A stretch of DNA of 64,000 nucleotides from Phaeodactylum tricornutum CCAP 1055/1. Taxonomy: Eukaryota > Bacillariophyta > Bacillariophyceae > Surirellales > Neidiaceae. Position numbers and translations under genes: made by a program. The notes beneath the pieces were generated by a model. It ran no database searches and was not told the DNA's origin. It saw nothing but the letters and a program-made list of their open reading frames with translations. Position 1 is the first letter of the stretch. Each line of letters opens with the position of its first letter. Of the stretch, positions 50,755 through 61,347 are shown piece after piece. The stretch spans positions 62,001-126,000 of the forward strand of contig NC_011687.1 of the NCBI RefSeq assembly GCF_000150955.2, written 5' to 3'.

Positions 50755-52905
50755 ATGTGTCCATGGCATCGTACTCACAGTCAAGCATCGATCGCTCTTC
50801 GGGGTAACGTGGGTAGTAGCAGCTGTAAGCAAGGAGTAGCTCAAGGGCTCAGGTGCATCGCCTGTTACTTGGTCAAACGCATTCTCGGAAATAGGGGTCC
50901 TCTCAGGCGAATTTTGTTTGGCATCGGAGTTATCATACTCCTAACGACTGCGAGGCAGGGAAGGTCCTTCGCCATAATTCTTAAAACGAACACCAAAGAG
51001 AGTTGGATAAAGCTTAAGCTGGCTCCTGCTTTTAATCCTGCTGTGAAAGCCGTGGGTGGTAAAGGACCAGTGCGCGCATCAGAGCGTAATCGCGCAAATT
51101 TTTCTTCATGTAACACAGATCCTGGCCAAGCCGAGAATGCTGAGGGAAGTGCAATGGGCTACAATAATCTTCTCAGAATCCGCGAGATCAAGATGAATGA
51201 AAGTTCAGCGAAAGGGCAACGACTTCTATGCGTATTTCCTTCATTTCCTTCGGTTCAGCTTCAGAACGCTGCGGTAGAAACGTATGGAAAGAATTGCGAT
51301 GGTCGTCTCGTAGTAAGCCGCAATACGCCGCTGGTAAGCTACAGTTCCCAGACGTATTGGATAAACGAGAGAGACCCTACATATAGAGATGGAGCGGGGG
51401 CAATACTTCAGCAAATTCTGCACAAAGTCGGAAATGAGTATGATTGGTTTTATTTTGCTCAACCAGGGCGCTATTTGATCGGATCCAATGCCCAGATTCG
51501 CCTATCCTTTACGCGCAACGGAACCGATTTAGCAAGGAAGAATCCGTTAGCGCTGCGAACATACATACACAATATTTGGGAGTTTCCCAAAAAGGTTCAT
51601 GCACGAGGGAGTTGCCCTGGAACTGAGTTTTTAAACCGCGCTGCCGTCGATGAACTCGTTCACGTCTATCTCAAGAACAAAGAGTCTACATCAGGAGATT
51701 CCAATTTGATTACATGGATACAATCAGTGATCTCAGACACGGGCACACGATGTGTGAAAGGCCTGCTAGCAAAAATGCCAAATCCACAGAAGTATGCCGA
51801 GCTGCTACTGTCGCCCAATGCGACATTCGAGCAACAGGCCGTGGGACTGTATCGAATTCAATCAATACTGAACGGTACATGCGACCGCCAATGGCGAGAA
51901 AAATTCGGATTTCTGAATGGAGATGTTCGGGATGTAACTTTACTGCGCAAGCATGGCCCAGCGTTTGATTTCTTTCCTGCAGGTTTTCACAAATCCGTTT
52001 GTGAGACCCCCTTCGGAACAGGAACCGAAGGACACATGGGATACAGGGGTTTGCGAAAGATCCAGATTGCGCAGCAGTCTCAAGAGAAACGAATCTTGTG
52101 TATGATTTACACCCACGAGAGTCGCCATGAGCAGTTGCGCTCAATAGTAGAGACATGGGGCAAAGGATGCGACGGGTTCTTTGCAGCTTCAACAAAAAAC
52201 GACGAAAGTTTAGGAGCAATCAACTTACTGCACGAAGGTCCGGAGCTATATGATAATTTGTGGATGAAAGTCAGGGCTATGTGGCAGTATGCTTTTGACC
52301 ATTTCTTGAACGACTACGATTTTTTCCATATTGGTGGGGATGACCACTACGTCATCGTCGAGAACCTAAAATACGCTGTTGCTACGGGAAATTGGAAAGA
52401 ACACTGGAACCAGAGTGTTCCTCTCTTCTTAGGTGGATCAGTTGCGGACCACGCAGACCTCCAAAGACGATACTGCGGAGGTGGCAGTGGCTACACTTTG
52501 AATCGTATAGCTCTACGAAGGCTGGTAGAAGAGCTTTTTCCCAAGTCACAGTGCTGGCCGCATTGGACATCAGCTCAGGAGGACAGAATCATGGCAGGTT
52601 GCTTCCGGTCAGTTGGAATTCAGTGTATGGATACAAACGATTATAAAAATGAGACCCGCTATCATCCTTGGGGCGTGGACTATCACGCTTCTTGGACAAA
52701 GAGAAAAAAAGGAAACTGGCACCCAAAAGTTTTGGAAACAGTTCATGGGATTGCGCAGCCCGAAGGCTTGGCACAAATATCAGATTCTAGCGTATCCTTT
52801 CATCTGAAACCACTCCGCACAGATCCTGATTTGCCGCCCGATCGAGGAATGAGACGATATCACGCCATTCTTTATGGACTTTGCGAAAATATATTGAGAC
52901 GGTGA
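50755..52905 (+). CDS. Double-domain GT31 (C1GALT1-like) glycosyltransferase
   Basis: Type II membrane protein of 716 residues with two related GT31 domains, like core 1 beta-1,3-galactosyltransferase. Membrane anchor: RILFGIGVIILLTTA. The C-terminal domain looks competent: RILCMIYTHESRHEQLRSIV, ETWGKGCD, DYDFFHIGGDDHYVIVENLK with the DDH metal motif, GGGSGYTLNRIALRRLVEEL, and a W-x-S-A-Q-E-D-R acceptor-side block. The N-terminal domain mirrors it (RLLCVFPSFPSVQLQNAAVE, TYGKNCDG, EYDWFYFAQPGRYLIGSNAQ, GSCPGTEFLNRAAVDELVHV), but DDH is replaced by PGR, so it is probably inactive. The ATG at 50755 is the first in a frame open from a TTG at 50641. TGACAGTGA motifs lie 250 and 108 bp upstream. 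Confidence 0.87.
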   Translation: MCPWHRTHSQASIALRGNVGSSSCKQGVAQGLRCIACYLVKRILGNRGPLRRILFGIGVIILLTTARQGRSFAIILKTNTKESWIKLKLAPAFNPAVKAVGGKGPVRASERNRANFSSCNTDPGQAENAEGSAMGYNNLLRIREIKMNESSAKGQRLLCVFPSFPSVQLQNAAVETYGKNCDGRLVVSRNTPLVSYSSQTYWINERDPTYRDGAGAILQQILHKVGNEYDWFYFAQPGRYLIGSNAQIRLSFTRNGTDLARKNPLALRTYIHNIWEFPKKVHARGSCPGTEFLNRAAVDELVHVYLKNKESTSGDSNLITWIQSVISDTGTRCVKGLLAKMPNPQKYAELLLSPNATFEQQAVGLYRIQSILNGTCDRQWREKFGFLNGDVRDVTLLRKHGPAFDFFPAGFHKSVCETPFGTGTEGHMGYRGLRKIQIAQQSQEKRILCMIYTHESRHEQLRSIVETWGKGCDGFFAASTKNDESLGAINLLHEGPELYDNLWMKVRAMWQYAFDHFLNDYDFFHIGGDDHYVIVENLKYAVATGNWKEHWNQSVPLFLGGSVADHADLQRRYCGGGSGYTLNRIALRRLVEELFPKSQCWPHWTSAQEDRIMAGCFRSVGIQCMDTNDYKNETRYHPWGVDYHASWTKRKKGNWHPKVLETVHGIAQPEGLAQISDSSVSFHLKPLRTDPDLPPDRGMRRYHAILYGLCENILRR

Positions 52906-52947
52906 ACGCTTACATTTTTTCTCTCTCGCCCCGGTTAGAAAGATTAC

Positions 52948-54612
52948 CTACAGGTTTTCTACTTCACTGATTTCCAGGACCCATGCGTGATGGCATGGCA
53001 AAATATCTGGAGTTAGTTTGGGAAGTGCAATGGCAATGTCTGGAAATCGCCTTATTACATCGAATCCTGAAGTCTCAGTATGCATTTGTCTCTTCCATTC
53101 TAGAGAGGCCTCTGTCAATCCCAACATTCGAAATTTAGTTCGAGAGCTGGGATGAGGACACTTTAGAACAAGGACACTCTCTGCTGGCCATTGGGTGATA
53201 TGTGCAAACAAACTTTCGTTGCTTCTCGTATAGAATACGTTCGAGTCTGATTCGGTTTGGCAAACGCTCCAGGGTCTTGTGCCATAGACACTTCTACCGT
53301 TCACGCCCAGCCACTCTCCTATACCCATCAGTCGGTCAATGTACAACGGGTGGATCGTACCGTCGCCTGCAGGCGCAACATTCAATAACAGATTTCCACC
53401 GTAAGCCACCACCCTAATCAATTGATCGATGAGCTCCTTGACGCTCATAAAATCCTGCGCGGTAGCATTGCGATTGTATCCCCAAGAGCTTGTATCCATA
53501 GTCGTAGCATCTTCCCATTTCCTTTCTTGAAAACTATCAGGTTGGTAGCGATCATTGCAAGTAAGGTAGCTTCCATGTGCACACGTGGCGTCAGTACCCC
53601 AACGATCGTTCCAGACAGCTGTCTCCGCTACCGAGCTGTTGTATCCGTACCAGGATAAAAATTCCGTTGCTTTCCAGTATGTACTATCTGCTTCCCAAGC
53701 TCCATCGGACCATAATAAGTCGGGTTGGTAGCGCTTCACAAGATCGTACAGTTCTGGCAGAACTTTTAAGTCCACCATCGTTTGAGTAGTCCAGTTGTTC
53801 TTCATATCATGATGGTAAAGGGGATTGAACCATTCCAGCAAGGAATGATAGATACCAAACTTCAAAGTACGATTGGTATAGGGACTGACCGCTTTCTTAA
53901 CTTCCTTCGACAAATCTCCCAAGAGGTCCCTACGTGGTCCTGTGTCCATGACGTTCCAGTTCCAAGTCGTAGCAATATTGGTCGAGTTCCACATACAGTA
54001 TCCTTCGTGATGCTTACTTGTAAGTACAACATATTGCGCCCCAGATTTAGCAAAGGCGTCTGCCCAGTAGTCCGGTCGGTAGAGCTCTGCCAAGAAACGA
54101 TGGGCGTAATCCTGGTAGGCAAAATTCGATCGCTCCGTCTCGTTTACAAAGGAGTCGTATTGCTTCCAGCTCCCGTAGGGCCCTTCCCAGTGTCCCTGCC
54201 AGTAGGATTGATACCATGGAGACAGATATCCTGGAACACTGAAGAGACCCCAATGTATAAAAATACCAAACTTCGCCTCGTCATACCACCTAGGGTTCGT
54301 CCTCGCATCGAGTTCATCCCACGTTGGGCTTGAATTGGCGCCGACCGAAAGCAGAAATAATAGTCCAACTAGCAAACGTAACCTTAAAAATGCACTGGTA
54401 TGCCATTCCTTAAAAGTATTGCACATATGAAGGCCACTGTAACAATGAGACCAGCGTCCTGACAGATAGCTTTCAAAAGCAATTCCTTGGGTTTGCTGGA
54501 GATTCGACATCCTTATATACCTGTTCGCTCGAAATGGAAGACCATTTTCATTTTCTCGTAGGGTCGAATTCGGATTTAAAGATTTTGGTGCTCCTGACCC
54601 TCCTCTTGTCAT
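52948..54612 (-). CDS. GH29 alpha-L-fucosidase, copy 1
   Basis: Glycoside hydrolase family 29 exo-fucosidase. The longest ATG model (54612) has 554 residues. An in-frame ATG at 54426 gives a normal signal peptide (MCNTFKEWHTSAFLRLRLLV, then GLLFLLSVGANS) and matches the start of copy 2, so it may be the true start; the longer form would be a type II anchor. Family landmarks: WYDEAKFGIFIHWGLFSVPG, GAQYVVLTSKHHEGYCMWNS, RDLLGDLSKEVKK, KFGIYHSLLEWFNPLY, PDLLWSDGAWEADSTYWKA with the catalytic Asp in WSDG, and GGNLLLNVAPAGDGTI. Many N-x-S/T sites fit lumenal or secreted location. About 60% alike by eye to the gene at 61348. Its stop is 42 bp from that of the GT31 gene on the other strand. Confidence 0.93.
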   Translation of the reverse strand: MTRGGSGAPKSLNPNSTLRENENGLPFRANRYIRMSNLQQTQGIAFESYLSGRWSHCYSGLHMCNTFKEWHTSAFLRLRLLVGLLFLLSVGANSSPTWDELDARTNPRWYDEAKFGIFIHWGLFSVPGYLSPWYQSYWQGHWEGPYGSWKQYDSFVNETERSNFAYQDYAHRFLAELYRPDYWADAFAKSGAQYVVLTSKHHEGYCMWNSTNIATTWNWNVMDTGPRRDLLGDLSKEVKKAVSPYTNRTLKFGIYHSLLEWFNPLYHHDMKNNWTTQTMVDLKVLPELYDLVKRYQPDLLWSDGAWEADSTYWKATEFLSWYGYNSSVAETAVWNDRWGTDATCAHGSYLTCNDRYQPDSFQERKWEDATTMDTSSWGYNRNATAQDFMSVKELIDQLIRVVAYGGNLLLNVAPAGDGTIHPLYIDRLMGIGEWLGVNGRSVYGTRPWSVCQTESDSNVFYTRSNESLFAHITQWPAESVLVLKCPHPSSRTKFRMLGLTEASLEWKRQMHTETSGFDVIRRFPDIAIALPKLTPDILPCHHAWVLEISEVENL

Positions 54613-55068
54613 CGTGCTGATCAATAAAAATCAACCCGCTGCGGTGGAAGAGAAGAACAATCCTTCCACACTTCTGGAGCCAACTTATTTGCAACTCTCT
54701 TGCGCGACTGTTGTCCTGACGTGAATTCTGATTTCGAGTACGGAAGTTTTTGAACTTTTGGATATGAATCGATGACGTCACTTTTTATCCTAGCGATATT
54801 TCTGACCAATCTTCCTTCTGATTTGATGTCTGCGGATGTTCGACGCAACCGCTGACAGTGCGTTTTGACACCTGACTTACAATACGATCGAGGTCACGTT
54901 ACCACACCGCGAACCAGACGTTTCTCTTTGGATTCTATCCCCACCCGCCAACTGTAAAACCGAGCGTCACAGTCAGTCACGCTGTTTCCTATTTGGAATT
55001 GCGAACGACCCACTGCCCCGCGGCCCGATTCAACAAACACCGTAACGACACTGTAAGGAAACCAAGAG
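54613..55068. other. Divergent promoter region
   Basis: About 455 bp upstream of fucosidase copy 1 (-). A near match to the 9-bp motif (TGACAGTGC) lies at 54853. No gene. Confidence 0.45.
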
Positions 55069-55431
55069 ATGAAACCGGTTCTCGTAGTCATCTTTTCACT
55101 AATTCTAGCGGCAGCCGAGTCAAAAGGGACGGTTGAGCGCCCACTTTTTGGTATGAGCGTGAAGATGAAGCGTAGCATGGATCGTGGCGTAGCTCGCGAG
55201 CGATGCGAGAGTCTACACCAACCGATAGGCGGCGTCGAGAAATCCATGCTTTTTGGCAAGACCCATGGAGCATCACCTGGTAAAATTGTGGCTGTCCGCA
55301 ACACTAAACTGCTCGGTCCAGGGACGGATCAGAGCCGGGTCCGTGGTGTCCATCACCAGTCTCCCGTCCGACGAGCAACACGCCGCTCAGACCTTTTACG
55401 CAGCACCGGTCGTGCGCGCGGAAATTCTTGA
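55069..55431 (+). CDS. Small secreted basic protein (tentative)
   Basis: ATG frame of 120 residues that starts with a convincing signal peptide (MKPVLVVIFSLILAAAESKG). The rest is Arg/Ser/Gly-rich. Another frame (55253-55456) reads on with more protein-like composition near its end (SVVSITSLPSDEQHAAQTFY, then AAPVVRAEILERRFYRGA), so a small intron or a frameshift may join the two. I cannot decide from sequence. No family recognised. Confidence 0.4.
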   Translation: MKPVLVVIFSLILAAAESKGTVERPLFGMSVKMKRSMDRGVARERCESLHQPIGGVEKSMLFGKTHGASPGKIVAVRNTKLLGPGTDQSRVRGVHHQSPVRRATRRSDLLRSTGRARGNS

Positions 55432-56224
55432 GCGAAGGTTCTACCGAGGAGCGTAGAAAGTGCAAAGTCGCGACTTGACGTTTTTATAATCAAAGATTGT
55501 AAATCAAGGTGCATTGCATTGTAAGGATGTCGACGAAAGTATATTTGATGCTGACATCGGGCTCCGGAGCTGTGTCAAGCTAGCAGCTTATATTTTTCCA
55601 TATGGCTTTGTGAACAATTGTGGAATAGACAGGATATTGACAATAATCTGTCAACAATGAGAGTGGAATGTTGAAAGCAAAAGAGTTAACAATGAATGTA
55701 CAATGAAAATAAGCTAGCCAATATAAATGGGTTAGATTCATTGTCCATGATGCGCCTTTCTTTCTGCTGCCTTTTCCAGCAAGACCAGCAATTGCGAGAA
55801 TGAACTTAAAGATATCATGTGAAACAATTAATTTCAGCATACAGACTAGGGCGACTCTGGCATCCATCCCGACCTCTTGCAACATGAACTTTTTTGTCGT
55901 GGCTATCTTTTCAGTCTTGTTTCCTTGTCTGAATATGAGCTATCTCTATAATTCTACTAGCGTACTATTTTTCGCAGGAAACGTGTTGGCGCTAACGAGA
56001 TTCTACCACACAGTTCGCACGGGATTCACTCTGTAAGGTTTAGGTATCCATTGTTCATACTGGCCTTCAATTGGAGCAAATAGTTTTCGGGACGTAAATA
56101 GTTCTCCAGTCGTCAGTATGGTGTTCCAAGGATGGAAACGCCATCCTCAATTTCAACCACGATCGGACAGCCTCACTTTTTCCGCCTAATCCAAGTTTTG
56201 CTTACGTAGCATTCTGTACATGAA
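55432..56224. other. Intergenic region upstream of actin palindrome
   Basis: About 790 bp, AT-rich, short frames only. It ends where the inverted repeat begins. Confidence 0.5.
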
Positions 56225-57675
56225 GTACGACGGGGACCACAAGGGGATCGTTTCTTCAAAAGAGGGTCATTTTAGCGGTCATCGCCGAAGCTTTCAAAAT
56301 TTGCGAAAACGGTCATTCCAAGCAGGATCCAACGCAACGTTTTGGACAGCACCAGCAGCCTCACAAATCTACCGTGACGTAACTTTTGCCTTGCCAAGCG
56401 AAAGTTCTTCCTGTCCTTCGCCTTACACCGCCGTATTCTTCAACACCTCTCTATCCCATCATGGCTGACGATGAAGATATCGCTGCCCTTGTCATTGACA
56501 ATGGTTCCGGAATGTGCAAGGCCGGATTTGCTGGTGACGACGCCCCTCGTTCTGTCTTTCCTTCTCTGATCGGTCGTGCTCGCCAGCCCGGTATCATGGT
56601 CGGTATGGAGCAGCGCGACGCCTACGTTGGAGATGAGGCACAGGCAAAGCGTGGTGTTCTTACGCTGAAGTACCCCATCGAGCATGGTATTGTCACAAAC
56701 TGGGACGATATGGAGAAGATCTGGCACCACACCTTCTACAACGAGCTACGTGTCGCCCCTGAGGCCCATCCCGTTCTATTGACTGAGGCTCCCCAGAATC
56801 CCAAGGCGAACCGCGAGCGTATGACTCAGATCATGTTTGAGACGTTCAACGTGCCTGCCATGTACGTCAATATCCAGGCCGTCCTCTCGTTGTACGCCTC
56901 TGGACGTACTACGGGGTGCGTTCTCGATTCCGGCGACGGTGTCTCCCACACTGTGCCGATCTACGAAGGGTACGCGCTTCCCCACGCCGTCATTCGTCTC
57001 GACCTGGCCGGTCGGGACTTGACCGACTACCTCATGAAGATCCTGACGGAGCGTGGTTACTCTTTGACTACCACCGCCGAGCGCGAAATTGTACGCGACA
57101 TCAAGGAGTCGTTGTGTTTCGTCGCTGTCGACTTTGAGGAGGAGATGAAGAAAGCCGCTGAGTCTTCTGCTCTTGAGAAGTCTTTCGAACTTCCCGACGG
57201 TAACATCATTGTTATCGGAAACGAGCGATTCCGTTGTCCGGAGGTGCTGTTCCAGCCCAACTTGACTGGTTTGGAAATGGACGGCATTGCCGACTCCACC
57301 TTCCAGACCATTATGAAGTGCGATGTCGACATTCGCAAGGATCTGTACGCCAACATTGTGCTCTCCGGAGGAACCACCATGTTCCCTGGTATTTCCGAGC
57401 GCATGTCGAAGGAGATCACTGCTCTCGCCCCTGCCTCCATCAAAGTCAAGATTGTTGCTCCTCCGGAACGCAAGTACTCTGTTTGGATTGGAGGGTCAAT
57501 TCTCGCTTCCCTTTCTACTTTCCAGAGCATGTGGATCTCGAAGGAAGAGTACGATGAGTCTGGGCCTTCTATTGTTCATCGCAAGTGCTTCTAAGCTACT
57601 GAGCTTCATAGTTACAGTTGGTTCTTCAACGTTTGTAGGCGGTGTATTAATCTTTTATAACGCTCCTTTATATGT
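56225..57675 (+). repeat. Left arm of a 1.45-kb inverted repeat (actin)
   Basis: This arm matches the reverse complement of 57881-59332 from about 236 bp before the actin ATG to about 80 bp after its stop. I found one substitution before the gene (near 56298), and one substitution plus one single-base indel after it. Within the coding region, several overlapping frames on both strands translate identically in the two arms, which implies near-complete nucleotide identity. Confidence 0.92.
56461..57594 (+). CDS. Actin (left copy)
   Basis: Conventional actin of 377 residues ([20 protein letters not shown]), intron-free. It polymerises into microfilaments for cytokinesis, vesicle transport and motility. 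Signature blocks are present: [20 protein letters not shown] (phosphate loop 1), [37 protein letters not shown]-type block with [26 protein letters not shown] (phosphate loop 2), and ending [11 protein letters not shown]. The frame is open upstream, but the ATG at 56461 gives the universal actin start. It lies in the left arm of the inverted repeat; its 3' end faces the identical copy, 368 bp away. The nearly identical 236-bp upstream segments suggest similar promoters. Confidence 0.98.
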   Translation: MADDEDIAALVIDNGSGMCKAGFAGDDAPRSVFPSLIGRARQPGIMVGMEQRDAYVGDEAQAKRGVLTLKYPIEHGIVTNWDDMEKIWHHTFYNELRVAPEAHPVLLTEAPQNPKANRERMTQIMFETFNVPAMYVNIQAVLSLYASGRTTGCVLDSGDGVSHTVPIYEGYALPHAVIRLDLAGRDLTDYLMKILTERGYSLTTTAEREIVRDIKESLCFVAVDFEEEMKKAAESSALEKSFELPDGNIIVIGNERFRCPEVLFQPNLTGLEMDGIADSTFQTIMKCDVDIRKDLYANIVLSGGTTMFPGISERMSKEITALAPASIKVKIVAPPERKYSVWIGGSILASLSTFQSMWISKEEYDESGPSIVHRKCF

Positions 57676-57880
57676 GAAATCGATTTCTTCCAATCATTTT
57701 GAGAAGATCTTTTCCAGTACAAAGACGATTGTATACGGTATCCCCTCGTTATCGCACGTGCAGAGCGTGAACTTTTAGAATGAGAGCAGCCAGCTGCTTT
57801 ACGGCTCGACAACGAAGGACTTTCTGCGTTATTCTCAACCGACGACGATTTCCGTTAATTCTCTACTTGGAAGAAAGCGA
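57676..57880. other. Palindrome spacer between convergent actin genes
   Basis: 205-bp unique sequence between the two arms. Both actin transcripts run toward it. No gene. Confidence 0.85.
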
Positions 57881-59332
57881 ACATATAAAGGCAGCGTTAT
57901 AAAAGATTAATACACCTCCTACAAACGTTGAAGAACCAACTGTAACTATGAAGCTCAGTAGCTTAGAAGCACTTGCGATGAACAATAGAAGGCCCAGACT
58001 CATCGTACTCTTCCTTCGAGATCCACATGCTCTGGAAAGTAGAAAGGGAAGCGAGAATTGACCCTCCAATCCAAACAGAGTACTTGCGTTCCGGAGGAGC
58101 AACAATCTTGACTTTGATGGAGGCAGGGGCGAGAGCAGTGATCTCCTTCGACATGCGCTCGGAAATACCAGGGAACATGGTGGTTCCTCCGGAGAGCACA
58201 ATGTTGGCGTACAGATCCTTGCGAATGTCGACATCGCACTTCATAATGGTCTGGAAGGTGGAGTCGGCAATGCCGTCCATTTCCAAACCAGTCAAGTTGG
58301 GCTGGAACAGCACCTCCGGACAACGGAATCGCTCGTTTCCGATAACAATGATGTTACCGTCGGGAAGTTCGAAAGACTTCTCAAGAGCAGAAGACTCAGC
58401 GGCTTTCTTCATCTCCTCCTCAAAGTCGACAGCGACGAAACACAACGACTCCTTGATGTCGCGTACAATTTCGCGCTCGGCGGTGGTAGTCAAAGAGTAA
58501 CCACGCTCCGTCAGGATCTTCATGAGGTAGTCGGTCAAGTCCCGACCGGCCAGGTCGAGACGAATGACGGCGTGGGGAAGCGCGTACCCTTCGTAGATCG
58601 GCACAGTGTGGGAGACACCGTCGCCGGAATCGAGAACGCACCCCGTAGTACGTCCAGAGGCGTACAACGAGAGGACGGCCTGGATATTGACGTACATGGC
58701 AGGCACGTTGAACGTCTCAAACATGATCTGAGTCATACGCTCGCGGTTCGCCTTGGGATTCTGGGGAGCCTCAGTCAATAGAACGGGATGGGCCTCAGGG
58801 GCGACACGTAGCTCGTTGTAGAAGGTGTGGTGCCAGATCTTCTCCATATCGTCCCAGTTTGTGACAATACCATGCTCGATGGGGTACTTCAGCGTAAGAA
58901 CACCACGCTTTGCCTGTGCCTCATCTCCAACGTAGGCGTCGCGCTGCTCCATACCGACCATGATACCGGGCTGGCGAGCACGACCGATCAGAGAAGGAAA
59001 GACAGAACGAGGGGCGTCGTCACCAGCAAATCCGGCCTTGCACATTCCGGAACCATTGTCAATGACAAGGGCAGCGATATCTTCATCGTCAGCCATGATG
59101 GGATAGAGAGGTGTTGAAGAATACGGCGGTGTAAGGCGAAGGACAGGAAGAACTTTCGCTTGGCAAGGCAAAAGTTACGTCACGGTAGATTTGTGAGGCT
59201 GCTGGTGCTGTCCAAAACGTTGCGTTGGATCCTGCTTGGAATGACCGTTTTCGCAAATTCTGAAAGCTTCGGCGATGACCGCTAAAATGACCCTCTTTTG
59301 AAGAAACGATCCCCTTGTGGTCCCCGTCGTAC
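57881..59332 (-). repeat. Right arm of the 1.45-kb inverted repeat (actin)
   Basis: Reverse-complement partner of 56225-57675, one base longer. Identity stops abruptly at both ends (GTACGACGGGG at the outer end, ACATATAAAGG at the inner end). No target-site duplication or transposon signature is seen at the borders. Confidence 0.92.
57963..59096 (-). CDS. Actin (right copy)
   Basis: Second actin gene of 377 residues with the same amino-acid sequence as the left copy along its whole length, intron-free, in opposite orientation. The start is the ATG at 59096. No amino-acid difference means either a recent inverted duplication or ongoing gene conversion between the arms. Both copies look functional. 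Confidence 0.98.
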   Translation of the reverse strand: MADDEDIAALVIDNGSGMCKAGFAGDDAPRSVFPSLIGRARQPGIMVGMEQRDAYVGDEAQAKRGVLTLKYPIEHGIVTNWDDMEKIWHHTFYNELRVAPEAHPVLLTEAPQNPKANRERMTQIMFETFNVPAMYVNIQAVLSLYASGRTTGCVLDSGDGVSHTVPIYEGYALPHAVIRLDLAGRDLTDYLMKILTERGYSLTTTAEREIVRDIKESLCFVAVDFEEEMKKAAESSALEKSFELPDGNIIVIGNERFRCPEVLFQPNLTGLEMDGIADSTFQTIMKCDVDIRKDLYANIVLSGGTTMFPGISERMSKEITALAPASIKVKIVAPPERKYSVWIGGSILASLSTFQSMWISKEEYDESGPSIVHRKCF

Positions 59333-60115
59333 ATCCGTGTCCCCCTGAATTGAAAGTGTACGTTGGGACATTGTTACAACACTACTACGTATTCATTCCA
59401 ATGCTTACAGTGAATCGTCTTCGAACCGTATTTATCTATCAACTAGCTTCACGTACCGATGCAAAAAATTACTGCCCAATCAAAATGGGAACAGAGAAAT
59501 CTGACCAGGAAACTACCTAGTACCAAAAGCGTACAGATCAGTGTCAATTTACAGACATTGTTGATTTCGAAGCCATACGTGTAGCAATACACGCGAAGAT
59601 GAAGCACTATACCAATTTAATGGTACGGCACGAAATCCTGTCGTTTGCTTAGATTTGCGCTTTTTTGCTGAACTCATCGCCAGTCCTTCTCAGATTTCGC
59701 GTGAGATGCAAAAAGAAAATTCATAGCTAGGAAATTGGAGGCTACTACCTACTTCAGCAGGGCAACTAATACAGCTAACAATAGCTGTAAACGAGAAGCT
59801 AAAATACCTACTTTCAAAAAAAGGGATCTTACATTAAGTATTTTGCCCTGCCCTAGGAGCCATCTAGTAAAGTTTCATACATTCACTCGGTCCATAGCTC
59901 AGTCTTTTGTAAAAGTGAACGGGGTGTTAGGCATATCCACTCTAGGAGTAGTCTGACGTGACTGGAAAGCCAAAGTGTTAAAAGTCAAACGCCTGTCCTT
60001 TGTCAGTCTACCGAATCATAACTGCAACGTCGAAATTGCAAATTGCCTCATCGCTTCTTCAGAGTAACAACGCGGTCGGGTCCCACGCAAATCGAAATAA
60101 TTCTCTAAAATCAGG
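59333..60115. other. Intergenic region
   Basis: About 780 bp between the right palindrome arm and the dioxygenase gene. Short AT-rich frames; nothing supported. Confidence 0.5.
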
Positions 60116-61219
60116 ATGATTACAGCAAACCCCGCGATCCTTTTGATCATACTCCTATGTGTCCCTTGTGAGTCTTTTACAGCGTGTTTGAGCACTGCAA
60201 GTGGGCCCAGAACAGCTCTTCGAATTGCGCGAAATGAGATTCCATCACTGTATATGGAGCAGGAAGCGATTCTCGTGCGACGAGGGGAAAGAGAAGGTTC
60301 ACTTATGGCGCATGTGGTTGATCCTTTAAAAGCCAACGTTGTGAAGGGTACAGGCTCAAGTGGAGGATTTGGCGGTAGAAAGGAAGGAGGGGAAAATTCC
60401 CAGCTAAAAGTGGAGGGTAAAGCTCATGCCGACGTATTGAAAACAGAGGGAGTAGTTCGTATCGACAATGTTTTGTCGAAAGAGACCGCCGACGAACTCC
60501 GGATATTCTTGTACGATCTCCGGTCTGAATCAGAAAAGTTGGTTGAAAGTGGTGACATTCAGCCCATCGAGCGATTCGCCAACGTGTTGTTGAAGGAGAA
60601 TCGCTGCGATCTCACGGTTCCGCTGGGATCCAAAATCGTAGCCGATTCTCTTTGCAGCGTTCTTCAGCACAGCCCAGTGGGTCACACAATTTCCAATTTG
60701 CTTGGGAAAGATGCAGTGCTTTATGAGCTAAGCTGCCTGATTTCGGATCCGGGAAGCCAACGCCAAGTGATGCATCCCGATACCCCGTATTTGAACGATG
60801 ATCCAGCTCTATACACATGCTTTATCGCTTTGCAAGATATACAAATTGATATGGGGCCAACCACATGGCTACCAGGAACAAACTCCATGGTGGCACACAA
60901 ACAGTTCAAAGACGAGGATTGTAGTTCTGGTGAAAGTGCCAAGGACAAGCTGCTTCGAAGCACACCGGGTGTTCTGGGAACGTTGCCGAAAGGATGTTGT
61001 GCTCTGTATGATTCACGAACGCTACACTGTGGAGGCGCCAATGGCTCAAATCAAAGTCGGGCTCTTTTCTACTTTAGTTTTAAGAACCCAAGTATGGGAT
61101 ATCCTGGAAATCCTGGAAGCATACGGCGAGAATACATTTCTAAGTTTAGGTTGGCGGACCTACAAAAAGAAATGAAAGCGTACGGCAGAGGCAGAAAGGA
61201 CACTGTTCTAACTTTGTAG
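60116..61219 (+). CDS. Phytanoyl-CoA dioxygenase (PhyH) superfamily protein
   Basis: Fe(II)/2-oxoglutarate oxygenase-like protein of 367 residues. The N-terminus is a signal peptide (NPAILLIILLCVPC) followed by ESFTACLSTASG, a possible but not canonical plastid cleavage site. The fold's landmarks are EGVVRIDNVLSKETADELR at its start, QRQVMHPDTPYL with the H-x-D iron ligands, and CALYDSRTLHCGGAN followed by SRALFYFSF, which give the distal His and the Arg that holds 2-oxoglutarate. A Gly-rich linker (SSGGFGGRKEGG) joins presequence and domain. The substrate cannot be told; family members hydroxylate lipids and small molecules. Its stop is 128 bp from that of the convergent fucosidase copy 2. 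Confidence 0.85.
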   Translation: MITANPAILLIILLCVPCESFTACLSTASGPRTALRIARNEIPSLYMEQEAILVRRGEREGSLMAHVVDPLKANVVKGTGSSGGFGGRKEGGENSQLKVEGKAHADVLKTEGVVRIDNVLSKETADELRIFLYDLRSESEKLVESGDIQPIERFANVLLKENRCDLTVPLGSKIVADSLCSVLQHSPVGHTISNLLGKDAVLYELSCLISDPGSQRQVMHPDTPYLNDDPALYTCFIALQDIQIDMGPTTWLPGTNSMVAHKQFKDEDCSSGESAKDKLLRSTPGVLGTLPKGCCALYDSRTLHCGGANGSNQSRALFYFSFKNPSMGYPGNPGSIRREYISKFRLADLQKEMKAYGRGRKDTVLTL

Positions 61220-61347
61220 AATGTCCTTTCTGCCAGAGAAGTATAGTTCACAGGGATTTGTTAAACAAATGGTGCTGTTTGTTATGTCAAATTGTTTTGT
61301 AAGCAACAAAATTAATTCGGACCATGGGCGCTAAACGGCAAGGTTTC

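Noticed and set aside
57057-58500. Long antisense frames over both actin genes
   Set aside because: They are shadows of the strongly biased actin codons; they appear in both arms only because the arms are identical.
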